This document shows positions 42,200 to 50,169 of a stretch of 64,000 nt of DNA, piece by piece (position 1 is the stretch's first letter; every line of letters starts with the position of its first letter). The notes beneath the pieces are model-generated. The model was not told the DNA's origin. It did no database searches and saw nothing but the letters and a program-made list of their open reading frames with translations. A program made the translations under genes and the position numbers. Source of the stretch: Tumebacillus amylolyticus (GTDB lineage: Bacteria; Bacillota; Bacilli; Tumebacillales; Tumebacillaceae); the NCBI RefSeq assembly GCF_016722965.1, contig NZ_JAEQNB010000005.1, forward strand, positions 186,001 to 250,000. Direction: 5' to 3'.

Positions 42200-43592
42200 C
42201 GAGAATCCTCCTCGCAAGCCAGATGACAGACGTCACCAGCATGACACTTCCTAGTAAATCGAACAGGAACAGATGCTTCGCCAAGTCCGCTTCTCCGTCA
42301 CCCAAGATCGGCAACACGAATTGCGCCATCGCCATCAATTCAATGGCGAGGAAAAACTCCGCAAGCAACTTCCCGCTTACAGTCACCGCCCGACGCCACT
42401 CCCAGACCGTCCCGACGGCAAACGCCATCGAAAACAGCAAGAGGAACCAAATTGACTTCGGCAAGATGTTGTACGCAAAATAAGAAAACGACGTCCACGA
42501 TTTGCTCTGCTCCAATTTTTTGTGGATGCCGTCATTTTCGTAATTGCCCAGGTAATAATGCAAGTTGAAAGAACTTGCGGCACACACTTTCAGTTTGTCA
42601 AAAAAACGGCCCGGATGCTTCGCGTAAAACTTCAACACTTTGCCACGCGAGATCTTGTCGTAATAGCCTGCTTTAAATTCCGGAGACGTCACGTCGATTT
42701 TGTGCGGGACAAAATAGTCGGTGTTCGCCAGCACCACATACTCTTCCGACAAGCCCAACTCTCGCAAATCGGCCGCCGGGTCGGGCGAGTCTTTTAACAC
42801 GCCGTAGAAGACCGTCTGGTAGATGTTGATCTTCTCAAACGAATTGTAGAACGACAAACCGGCTGTGAACACAAGCACAACTGCGGTCGAGATCAGCACG
42901 GCTTTTTTCCACGCGCGTTCTCCATGCAGTTTCAGGAGCCGCAAAAGCCAGAGCACGATCAGGAATCCTAGCAGCGCGTTCTGCACCTTCGCCGTCACGA
43001 ACAGGACGCTTGCGACCGCCGCTCCGACGAGCGCCCACTTCTGCGGTTGTTGAGATTCGACTGTCAGATGCAACGCGAACCCGATCAGAGCGAGCAACAG
43101 GAGAAAAGTCGTCGCTTCGGAGAACATCGAGTTGAAGTAGAGGGAGAACCCCTTGTCGGTGGAGACCCACGCAACCAGCACGGCGGTCAGCCACGCAAGC
43201 CCCGCATTGCGGCGACGAACGCCCGAGATGACCAGAAACGCGCCCGCCAAAAGCGTCAAGATGTGCAACGCGCCAAGGAAACGGATGTCAAACTCGTGCG
43301 CGCTGTGGAACGCTTTGTTGATCCACACCGCGACTTTCAGAAACAAGATGGTGGACGACACATATCCACTGAGGTGGATATCGCCGATCTCATAGACTCG
43401 GTTGAAAAACCCGAAATACTGCGCGTCACCCGTGACGCCGTTCGGAACTTTCAACCCCGCCCAGACCATGATCCGCTCAAAATCTCCATTGTTCGCAAGA
43501 CCGACAACGGGAGTGAGCAGCAACTGCCCGATCAACACCACGCCGATGAAGAGCAATGCGATCCATTCTGGTACGCTCATTTTTTTAAACAC
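42186..43592 (-). CDS. Polytopic membrane hexose transferase, WsfD-like
   Basis: A 468-aa protein with about ten spans and one large extracytoplasmic loop (about 260-375). LANNGDFERIMVWAGL near the N-terminus and the conserved FNSMFSEATTFLLLLALIGF recall WsfD-type glycan hexose transferases, which use the lipid-linked sugar from GtrB outside the cell (GT-C logic). The acceptor is likely an S-layer glycan or wall polymer; this is inference. GTG 43592 has AGGTGA seven bases upstream. First gene of the operon. Confidence 0.75.
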   Translation of the reverse strand: MFKKMSVPEWIALLFIGVVLIGQLLLTPVVGLANNGDFERIMVWAGLKVPNGVTGDAQYFGFFNRVYEIGDIHLSGYVSSTILFLKVAVWINKAFHSAHEFDIRFLGALHILTLLAGAFLVISGVRRRNAGLAWLTAVLVAWVSTDKGFSLYFNSMFSEATTFLLLLALIGFALHLTVESQQPQKWALVGAAVASVLFVTAKVQNALLGFLIVLWLLRLLKLHGERAWKKAVLISTAVVLVFTAGLSFYNSFEKINIYQTVFYGVLKDSPDPAADLRELGLSEEYVVLANTDYFVPHKIDVTSPEFKAGYYDKISRGKVLKFYAKHPGRFFDKLKVCAASSFNLHYYLGNYENDGIHKKLEQSKSWTSFSYFAYNILPKSIWFLLLFSMAFAVGTVWEWRRAVTVSGKLLAEFFLAIELMAMAQFVLPILGDGEADLAKHLFLFDLLGSVMLVTSVIWLARRILDGRK

Positions 43593-43682
43593 TTCGTCAT
43601 CACCTAATACTTTCCTTGATGTACTTCATCTAGAGTAGTCGAAGTTTCCCGATCTCGCAATTCCCAAATTGTGAACGAGTTG

Positions 43683-43691
43683 TGAGATAAT
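43683..43691 (+). promoter_or_regulatory. Extended -10 of the alpha-amylase-family gene
   Basis: TGAGATAAT (TGn plus GATAAT), 29 bases before the ATG at 43720. Confidence 0.4.
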
Positions 43692-43719
43692 ATGAGAAAA
43701 AAAGGAGTTTCCTCCACAT

Positions 43720-45276
43720 ATGAAACAGAAAACGCTCTGGCTAACCTCCGCCGCCCTCACATGCGGCGTCCTGCTCACCGGGTGTACGGGCCCATCGACG
43801 ACGAAAAAAGACTCGCAGCTTCTCCACCAACCGCCTCACGGTGTCTACTACGAAGTGTTTGTGCGCTCGTTTGCCGATTCGAACGGCGACGGCGTCGGGG
43901 ATCTCAAAGGCCTGACCGCCAAACTCGACTACTTGCAAGACCTCGGGATCGAAGGGCTGTGGTTGATGCCGATCAACTCGTCCCCGAGCTACCACGGCTA
44001 TGACGTGACCGATTACAAGGGCGTCAATCCCGACTACGGCACGGCAGACGACCTCAAGCAATTGGTCGCCGAAGCACACAAACGTCACATGTCCATCCTG
44101 CTCGACTTCGTGGTCAACCACACCTCGAACCAACATCCTTGGTTCCAACAAGCCGAATCCTCGCCGACGAGCCCCTATCGCGATTATTACATCTGGGCGA
44201 ATTCCACCACGAACACGAAACAGCGCGGCGACACCGGGCAAGAGCTCTGGCACGGAAGTCCGGGCAACGAGTATTACGCGTATTTCTACGAAGGCATGCC
44301 CGATCTGAATTTCGACAACCCGAAAGTCCGTCAAGAAATCACCCAAGCCGGACAATATTGGCTGAAGGACATCGGCATCGACGGGTTCCGTCTCGACGCC
44401 GCCAAGCACATCTACGCCGATCCGGAGCCGACCCGCAATGTTCAGTGGTGGCAAGAGTTCCGCAAAAGCATGGAGGAAGTCAAACCCGATGTGTTTCTCG
44501 TCGGCGAAGTGTGGGATTCCCCGTATGTCGTCGCGCCCTATCTCAAAGGCTTGAACTCCACGTTCAACTTCGACCTCTCCAAAGTCTTGGTCTCCGCCGC
44601 CCAGAACGAAAGCGACCAAGATCTGGTCTCGCAGTTGGTCTCGACTCGCCAGCTCTATGAGGAAGAAGCGGGCAAGACGTACATCGACTCCACGTTCCTC
44701 ACCAACCACGACATGGACCGCGTCATGAGCCAGTTGGACGGCAACATGGACCACGCCAAGATGGCGGCTTCGCTGTTGATGACGTTGCCGGGCGATCCGT
44801 TCGTCTACTACGGCGAAGAGATCGGCATGGAAGGCAAGAAACCGGACGAAGCGATTCGCGAACCCTTCCTTTGGAAAAAAGACAGCAACGCCCCCGAGCA
44901 AACGCATTGGGAAGTTTCCAAGTACAACAGCGACAACGAGCAAAAATCTCTGGAGGCCGAGCAAAGCAGCCAGACATCGCTCTACGCCCACTACAAAGCG
45001 CTGATCCATGCCCGCCGCAGCAGTGACGTCCTAATCCAAGGCGATCTCGCAGAAGTTCCGTCGCTCCACGCAGACGGCCTGCTCGCGTTCAAGCGCACTC
45101 TCGGCGACAAATCGCTGCTCGTCGTCCACAATCTCTCGGGCAAAGCGCAAAACGTGACGCTCGACCCAGACTTGAAGTCGTACAAAACCACGTACTTCAC
45201 CACAACTTCCGATGCCCAAGTAAAAAGCGGCAAGATCGCGTTGCCGCCCTATTCCACGCTTATCCTGCAACCTTGA
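43720..45276 (+). CDS. Alpha-amylase family (GH13) lipoprotein
   Basis: A 518-aa exported glycosidase. Lipobox LLTGC after the signal; then the TIM barrel with the four GH13 regions: DFVVNHTS, GFRLDAAKHI (nucleophile Asp), VFLVGEVWDS (acid/base Glu) and FLTNHDMDR. A C-terminal beta domain ends the protein. It should cleave or transglycosylate alpha-1,4-glucans such as maltodextrins at the cell surface. AAAAAGGAG precedes ATG. No sugar transporter adjoins. Confidence 0.95.
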   Translation: MKQKTLWLTSAALTCGVLLTGCTGPSTTKKDSQLLHQPPHGVYYEVFVRSFADSNGDGVGDLKGLTAKLDYLQDLGIEGLWLMPINSSPSYHGYDVTDYKGVNPDYGTADDLKQLVAEAHKRHMSILLDFVVNHTSNQHPWFQQAESSPTSPYRDYYIWANSTTNTKQRGDTGQELWHGSPGNEYYAYFYEGMPDLNFDNPKVRQEITQAGQYWLKDIGIDGFRLDAAKHIYADPEPTRNVQWWQEFRKSMEEVKPDVFLVGEVWDSPYVVAPYLKGLNSTFNFDLSKVLVSAAQNESDQDLVSQLVSTRQLYEEEAGKTYIDSTFLTNHDMDRVMSQLDGNMDHAKMAASLLMTLPGDPFVYYGEEIGMEGKKPDEAIREPFLWKKDSNAPEQTHWEVSKYNSDNEQKSLEAEQSSQTSLYAHYKALIHARRSSDVLIQGDLAEVPSLHADGLLAFKRTLGDKSLLVVHNLSGKAQNVTLDPDLKSYKTTYFTTTSDAQVKSGKIALPPYSTLILQP

Positions 45277-45356
45277 GCCTCCTCTCCGCTTCTGCCGTGA
45301 CACCCTGACACATGTCCACATACAATTTGGTATCCGTGCAGAAAGGAGGAACTCAG

Positions 45357-45677
45357 ATGGCGCATCACCCGATGTACAAACGTTGTTGCAAGATGGTGAA
45401 CAAGCAAGTCACGTTGCATCACCACGATGGCCGACGCCTCCATGGGACTCTTCGACATGTCACTCCGGAGGGCGTGTACGTTACACCGTACGGCCATGCC
45501 GGGATGATCTCTGCTGCCAATCCCTCCCTCCATCTCCACACGGCCGACAGTGGTCAACTTGACACCGACGCGACTCCGATCTTCTTCGGAGCCCTGTTCG
45601 TCCCCTTTGCTGCACTGGCCGGTTTGACCGTAGGCTTTGCCGCCGGCGCTTTGGCGACACGTCCGTACTACTGGTAG
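45357..45677 (+). CDS. Hypothetical protein with Lsm-like head and hydrophobic tail (106 aa)
   Basis: The N-terminal part (MVNKQVTLHHHDGRRLHGTL, then HVTPEGVYVTPYGH) resembles the Sm1/SH3-like strand pattern of small Lsm-fold proteins; the C-terminus (FGALFVPFAALAGLTVGFAA) is a likely membrane segment. It is histidine-rich. GAAAGGAGGAACTC before ATG 45357 fixes the start. Similar Gly/His-rich proteins occur in spore formers, but I cannot name a function. Confidence 0.7.
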   Translation: MAHHPMYKRCCKMVNKQVTLHHHDGRRLHGTLRHVTPEGVYVTPYGHAGMISAANPSLHLHTADSGQLDTDATPIFFGALFVPFAALAGLTVGFAAGALATRPYYW

Positions 45678-45679
45678 GA

Positions 45680-45725
45680 AAAAGGAACCCTGTGCGCAAC
45701 TTGTGCGTACAGGGTTCTTTTTTTA
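45680..45725. terminator. Bidirectional terminator at the end of the effector operon
   Basis: GAACCCTGTGCGCA / TGCGTACAGGGTTC stem (one mismatch) with T7. Confidence 0.92.
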
Positions 45726-46505
45726 GAGCAAGTTTTGCAATTCCCGTTTCAATTCGTCACGCGAACACGGTCTCAGTTTCGCCTGTTCGCCGTGGCTGCC
45801 CTCCACTTCGCTGATCATCCACGTATGCGCAGAGCCGGGCAGCAGCAGGATTCCGCCCGTCGAGTACGGGTCCCGATTGTCTTCCGTGTACTCGATGCGC
45901 AAGATCGACCAAAATCCCTCTGTTTGTTGCAGGTCGCGAGCGATCATGTCGGAGATTTCTTCCGGGAGACCGGAGTCTAGTAGGGTCGGGTGCAAATCGA
46001 GGCCGTTCTCCCGCTCTGCGACGCTGTCGGCAAACCGATTCCACAGCAGAGGCTCTTGAGATTCTGCCGCCTCGTACTGAATCGACAGAAACGATTCGAC
46101 CGTTTCCACCACGTCGTCCAGATTCTCCAGCCGTTGTACCCGGTGGATGACGCCCTGCCGAATCTCATGCGTCGTAAGCGTTCCCTGCGCGACGTGCAAG
46201 CCGAGGGTGAGTTCTTGGCCATTCTCCCATTTGCTGAGGCGGATCGAATGTTCGGCGTCTGCGATGGGGCGGATGGCTTCTTGGAGGTCGGGGTCAAGGG
46301 TGTGGGTTTGTCCATTTTCAAGCACCTGCAGCCACTCACGGGCTGCCAGCGAATGTCCGGCCGTCAACATCCGTACTTCCAACTCTTCATCGGACAGCGG
46401 TCCGATGGTCATGCCCAGCAAGCCCGCTGCCGTCTCTTGCCGTCCCATGACGGAAAGGGAGAGGATCATTTCTTCTACCGAGAGGGAAAAACGCTGAATG
46501 CTCAT
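45723..46505 (-). CDS. Hypothetical soluble protein in effector operon (candidate chaperone, EspG-like size)
   Basis: A 260-aa acidic protein: FSLSVEEMILSLSVMGRQET at the N-terminus, beta-rich middle (EHSIRLSKWENGQELTLGLH), and RDELKRELQNLL at the end. No signal or membrane segment. Length and the opening resemble ESX chaperones of the EspG type, but I cannot confirm homology. GGAGTAGG precedes ATG and the gene follows the small membrane protein gene by 7 bases. As third gene behind a WXG100-type protein, a chaperone or adaptor role is inference. Confidence 0.7.
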   Translation of the reverse strand: MSIQRFSLSVEEMILSLSVMGRQETAAGLLGMTIGPLSDEELEVRMLTAGHSLAAREWLQVLENGQTHTLDPDLQEAIRPIADAEHSIRLSKWENGQELTLGLHVAQGTLTTHEIRQGVIHRVQRLENLDDVVETVESFLSIQYEAAESQEPLLWNRFADSVAERENGLDLHPTLLDSGLPEEISDMIARDLQQTEGFWSILRIEYTEDNRDPYSTGGILLLPGSAHTWMISEVEGSHGEQAKLRPCSRDELKRELQNLL

Positions 46506-46512
46506 GAGGTTC

Positions 46513-46950
46513 CTACTCCTTTACTACGAAACCGATTTCTCTCAAATATTGCTTGGCTACTTTGGCACGGATTACGTTTCGAGTATTGAATTTAATGACT
46601 TTACCTTCTTTGGTGTACGCTGCCATTATGTACCACATCGTCGCCCAACTGAAAAAGAAAAAGTCCACGTCTTCATACTTTACAGAAAGCTTGCCGTCTG
46701 CAGATTGGACTCCCTGTTCATCAAAAACAAAGAATGGTTTGGAGACGAGAATATAGTAACTGCAGAGGAGAAAAAAGAACCCGAAAAATACTAATGTAAC
46801 GGCACCCGTTATCAGAAATCGAAGCTTCCATTCTTCGGGGTAGATCTTGAAGATCATGAACAATGCCCCCGACACAAAAAGTAGACACCCAAGCCAACGT
46901 ACGAACGCTACGAATCGACTGCTGTAAAGAATCAATTGTTTAGAATGCAC
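46513..46950 (-). CDS. Two-span membrane protein in effector operon (candidate immunity protein)
   Basis: A 145-aa protein. Two spans (FVAFVRWLGCLLFVSGALFM; FLITGAVTLVFFGFFFLLCS) are followed by a PH-like cytoplasmic domain (KPFFVFDEQGVQSADGKLSV, YTKEGKVIKFNTRNVIRAKV), as in STM3941-type proteins. Several such proteins neutralise membrane-active toxins. GTG start with GGAGGGAG upstream, 13 bases after the effector gene. The base composition is more AT-rich than its neighbours, a sign of more recent acquisition. Confidence 0.75.
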   Translation of the reverse strand: MHSKQLILYSSRFVAFVRWLGCLLFVSGALFMIFKIYPEEWKLRFLITGAVTLVFFGFFFLLCSYYILVSKPFFVFDEQGVQSADGKLSVKYEDVDFFFFSWATMWYIMAAYTKEGKVIKFNTRNVIRAKVAKQYLREIGFVVKE

Positions 46951-46963
46951 GTTCTCCCTCCTT

Positions 46964-48265
46964 TTACATGATCGGTTTCATAAAGACTCCAGGTATACCA
47001 GCTTTCAAAGTATTGTCGTACTTGGCAACACTCGTTTTCGACGTAGTGTTTGCTTTGTCCAGTTGATTGGCGATTCCGTCACCTATTTTTTGTCCAAGGT
47101 CCCGAGCCACGCCATCTGTTTTTTCGGCAACCCACGCTCCTAACCATTCTCCCGCCATACCACCAAATGCCCCACCTATCACAGCACCTGCCGGCCCTAT
47201 GAATGCCCCGCCGATTGCGCCACCGATCGCTGTGCCTACGATGGTACCGACAGACTTGAATACGACGGTGTTCAGCGAACTGGCGACGTCTCCGGAAAAG
47301 TTATGATAGAATTCCTGCTGGGTGACGCCGGGTTGGGTGTTTTTGTCCCAGGATTCCGTCAACTTATCCTTCTCGTCCCAAACGGTCATCGCGATTCCAA
47401 GCGGGCCCACTGCACGTTTTGCCAAATGCAAGGGCATCGTTTTAAAACCGATCTTGGCCGCACTGCCTTCCATGCCAGCGAAGTCCTTCAACTGATTCCC
47501 AAGCGATTTCTCTGTGATATTCGGTTGGCTAAATTTCTCGAATACGTTTTGGTTGGACCAACTGACAATCGAATTCCACTTCGAAAACCTCGACTCCCCC
47601 TTCACCCACCCGGCTGTTTTAATGAAATACGATCTGGGGTCTTGCGGGTCTTGCTCAAAACGGATGGAGCCGGACAAAATCAACGCAGTCACTGCGCCCG
47701 GTGCCAAAAAGTCAGACGCACTGGTGATGTCCTCGTCCTCTGATTTCTGTTGAGTCCCCGCCTTGATCTGCAGCCCGCCTCGTACCGCATTCATCCGTCC
47801 GACGAGCCCTTCGATGTCGTAAAACTGGGCAGATGCCGTCTGGTTGGCTTGCGCTTCCAGACTGTCAGCCTCTTGCTGCAATGAATGATAACGCCCTTGC
47901 AAATAATTCAACTCCATCTGCAACGAATAGCGTTCCTCCGGCTCTCCATTGTGAAGTTGAGACTGCAGAGCGTGAATTTGTCCTTCCATCCCCTGCGCCT
48001 GTTGCCGCAGGTGGTTCACGTTGTCCAAGTGGCCCGCAAGTTGGTTCAGCGACTGCGAGATGTGGTCAAACGCCAAACCCGCCGTTCGCAAGTCTTCACG
48101 GACTTTTCCCGCCAACGATCGAAAGTCTGTCGCGGCTTGGCCTTTCCATTGATCCGTCTCGGCTGCCTGTTCCACTCGCGAACTCAACCGCTGCACATCA
48201 TGCACAGCCGACCCAAAACGAGAAGCCCCGTTGCGAAGTAAAAAAGTATTTGCAGGTTGCTTCAA
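46964..48265 (-). CDS. WXG100-headed protein with glycine-zipper C-terminus (candidate T7SS effector)
   Basis: A 433-aa protein. Residues 1-100 form the helical hairpin of a WXG100/LXG-type head with the turn Trp40-Lys41-Gly42 (ETDQWKGQAATDF). A coiled coil follows (about 85-150). After a middle region, residues 340-381 are a glycine zipper (GTIVGTAIGGAIGGAFIGPA then GAVIGGAFGGMAGEWLG), as in membrane-permeabilising toxins such as TelE. There is no signal peptide, as expected for type VII export. TTG start follows ATAGGAGTGAG. It heads a tight operon with a membrane protein and a possible chaperone. Confidence 0.82.
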   Translation of the reverse strand: MKQPANTFLLRNGASRFGSAVHDVQRLSSRVEQAAETDQWKGQAATDFRSLAGKVREDLRTAGLAFDHISQSLNQLAGHLDNVNHLRQQAQGMEGQIHALQSQLHNGEPEERYSLQMELNYLQGRYHSLQQEADSLEAQANQTASAQFYDIEGLVGRMNAVRGGLQIKAGTQQKSEDEDITSASDFLAPGAVTALILSGSIRFEQDPQDPRSYFIKTAGWVKGESRFSKWNSIVSWSNQNVFEKFSQPNITEKSLGNQLKDFAGMEGSAAKIGFKTMPLHLAKRAVGPLGIAMTVWDEKDKLTESWDKNTQPGVTQQEFYHNFSGDVASSLNTVVFKSVGTIVGTAIGGAIGGAFIGPAGAVIGGAFGGMAGEWLGAWVAEKTDGVARDLGQKIGDGIANQLDKANTTSKTSVAKYDNTLKAGIPGVFMKPIM

Positions 48266-48303
48266 TTCTTCTCACTCCTATCCAAAACCAGTATACCAAA
48301 AAG

Positions 48304-48338
48304 AAAAGCAGATGGGAGAGTCTCCCATCTGCTTTTTC
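48304..48338 (-). terminator. Terminator after the 67-aa membrane protein gene
   Basis: AAAAGCAGATGGGAGA and its complement, three-base loop; T-rich on both sides. Confidence 0.92.
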
Positions 48339-48352
48339 ACGTATTTCTAGCG

Positions 48353-48556
48353 TCAGGGGCGGTTGTCAACAACGTCCCCATTTTTCGAGTTCGGTTCTGT
48401 GCCACGAATCTTTTTGTACAAGTTGATGACTCGCTTAATCATCGGCCAGCACAATTGCGGTACGCTGAAATAGACACACAGCACAGCGGCGATGATGTGC
48501 CACGTCCAGTCCCACGGTGTCGTCGCCGATAACCACTCCAGTTGTTTCTCCCACAT
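48353..48556 (-). CDS. Small membrane protein (67 aa)
   Basis: A tryptophan-rich N-terminus (WEKQLEWLSATTPWDWTWH) runs into one hydrophobic span (IIAAVLCVYFSVPQLCWPMI) and a basic, then polar tail. GTGAGGAG precedes ATG 48556. It lies directly upstream of the effector operon but is separated from it by a strong terminator. Function unknown; the amphipathic Trp-rich head could be holin-like, but this is speculation. Confidence 0.68.
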   Translation of the reverse strand: MWEKQLEWLSATTPWDWTWHIIAAVLCVYFSVPQLCWPMIKRVINLYKKIRGTEPNSKNGDVVDNRP

Positions 48557-48664
48557 ACGGGTATCGCTCCTCACGTTTTTACCGGTCCGCGATGGGCCTA
48601 CCCCTATTTTATGCGAAATGTTGTGGATATTAAATAGCCAGATGTAGCCATCCTGTGACAGTAG

Positions 48665-49834
48665 TTAGGAGATTCTTGCCCCTTCCAACTTACGGTAAAT
48701 CCATGATAGCGTTTGCATGACGCCGGCCCATTGCTTCGCTTGCTTCAATTGCTTGTACCCGTCGGCCGCTTTCTGGAAGTGGTGCGACGCTTCTTCGTAT
48801 GCTTCTTGTCGGCACGAGATCTCCCCGAGCAAGGCAAACACAGACGTCCGATGCTCCGGCTCCTCCGGGAAACGCTGCAACGCCATCCGGCAGGCTGCCT
48901 CCGCTTGGTTGGGATCGACTTCCATGGCGATCTTCGCCAATTCTACATACCCGATGCCGGCCTCCACGTCATAACCCGACTCGTCGAGCAGCGACAGAGA
49001 GTCTTGCAACACCGTGCAGACTTCGGACAAGTCGCCTTTGATCCCAAGCAAAACGGTATAGTGGTTCGGAAGTTCGGCGGCGAGGTCCAGAACACCCTCT
49101 TCGCGCAGAATCGTCGCTGCACGCTCCGTATAAGCATTGGCTTCCCACTCAAACGACATCTCGCGGAAGAAAGGCGAGATCATCAGCAACAGCCAGACGA
49201 CCGAGCGGCGGTTCACCGTGCCTTCACAGCAAGAGACGGCGAGCCGGAAGCATTGCATCGCTTCTTTGACACGTCGCATCCGCTTCTGACACGTGCCAAG
49301 CAGAACGTACAAGTGCGTCGTCATCGCGCCGTCCTGGTTCGGCAGTCTCTCCGAGATCGCCAGTGCGCGGTCGTAGTGCCGCAATGCATATTCATAACGG
49401 GCTTGGGAGAACTCGAGATTCCCAAGTCCTCGATAGATCTCAATCATCGCTTTTTGGTTTTGCTCTACACACGCTTCTTCGAGTGCAAAGTGATACCAAT
49501 GAAACGACTCCGGTAAATCTCCAACACGAAGGTAACACTCCGCCAGATGACACATCAAATCTACGGCCTCAACGCCAAAAAAAGGTTGCTTCAGCAACTC
49601 TTCCAATCGATCCAATGCCCCCGCGTAGTCCATCGACCGTTTTCTCTCCAACGCCTCTTGGTACAGGCTCAGAGCTTCCGCACGACGGTCCGTCTCCACG
49701 GTCAAATTGTCCAGCGTCACCTCCAGCTGATCCGCAATTGCGCTAAGGACGTTTGTTGCACGCCCCTCCGTCGACTTCATCTGCGTTACACCTTTGCCGA
49801 CCCGCACTTCACGAATTCCCACGCCTAGAGTCAT
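48665..49834 (-). CDS. TPR regulator (RRNPP-like) with truncated HTH
   Basis: A 389-aa protein, almost entirely TPR helices (e.g. EAVDLMCHLAECYLRVGDLP, MIEIYRGLGNLEFSQARYEY). The first 44 residues look like an XRE HTH from which about 16 residues are missing: LGVGIREVRVGKGVTQ (helix 1) is followed at once by STEGRATNVLSAIADQLEVT, the region after the recognition helix. DNA binding in the usual way is therefore unlikely. GAGGGG ten bases before ATG. It follows, in the same direction, a complete XRE-TPR/peptide pair. Confidence 0.82.
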   Translation of the reverse strand: MTLGVGIREVRVGKGVTQMKSTEGRATNVLSAIADQLEVTLDNLTVETDRRAEALSLYQEALERKRSMDYAGALDRLEELLKQPFFGVEAVDLMCHLAECYLRVGDLPESFHWYHFALEEACVEQNQKAMIEIYRGLGNLEFSQARYEYALRHYDRALAISERLPNQDGAMTTHLYVLLGTCQKRMRRVKEAMQCFRLAVSCCEGTVNRRSVVWLLLMISPFFREMSFEWEANAYTERAATILREEGVLDLAAELPNHYTVLLGIKGDLSEVCTVLQDSLSLLDESGYDVEAGIGYVELAKIAMEVDPNQAEAACRMALQRFPEEPEHRTSVFALLGEISCRQEAYEEASHHFQKAADGYKQLKQAKQWAGVMQTLSWIYRKLEGARIS

Positions 49835-49956
49835 ACACGCTGCCCCTCTCTCGATTAGTATTTATACGAGAGATTGTATCGAAACTTTGCGCAGTAAAAA
49901 ATCTGTAGTTTTGTTAGTAGTTCCTACCAACCTTACTACCAAACTTCAAAAAGTAA

Positions 49957-49985
49957 AAAACCGCCCAAACGATCGGACGGTTTCT
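49957..49985 (-). terminator. Terminator of the XRE-TPR / prepeptide operon
   Basis: AACCG..CC / GG..CGGTT stem with T6 on the minus strand, 14 bases after the prepeptide stop. Confidence 0.78.
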
Positions 49986-49998
49986 GAAAACAATGGGA

Positions 49999-50169
49999 TT
50001 AGGTCAATTTAATCGAAATCACGATCGAGGGGGTTACGTCCGGACCCATATCTTGTGCCATCTTGACAAAGCCGGGGGTAACATCAGGGCCTCTATCTTC
50101 TGCAATCGAACTCGAAGCAAAGCCCGTCACCAACATCGAGATCATGACAAGCGCAAACAATTTCTTCAT
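49999..50169 (-). CDS. Secreted prepeptide with two GPDVTP repeats (candidate signalling peptide)
   Basis: A 57-codon frame overlapping the regulator stop by 4 nt (ATGA), with GGGAG eight bases upstream. A Sec signal peptide (KKLFALVMISMLVTGFASS, cleavage near SIA/ED) is followed by a short mature region with two repeats: RGPDVTPGFVK and MGPDVTPSIVI. Four of the six repeated codons differ synonymously between copies, so the peptide, not the DNA, is conserved. The layout (RRNPP receptor then secreted prepeptide) matches Rap-Phr, PlcR-PapR and NprR-NprX. The mature signal is predicted to contain GPDVTP. No homologue is known to me. Confidence 0.8.
   Translation of the reverse strand: MKKLFALVMISMLVTGFASSSIAEDRGPDVTPGFVKMAQDMGPDVTPSIVISIKLT

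Noticed and set aside
40724-42226. A 500-codon plus-strand frame opposite gtrA/gtrB-like genes
   Set aside because: Shadow of two well-supported glycosylation genes; no ribosome site.
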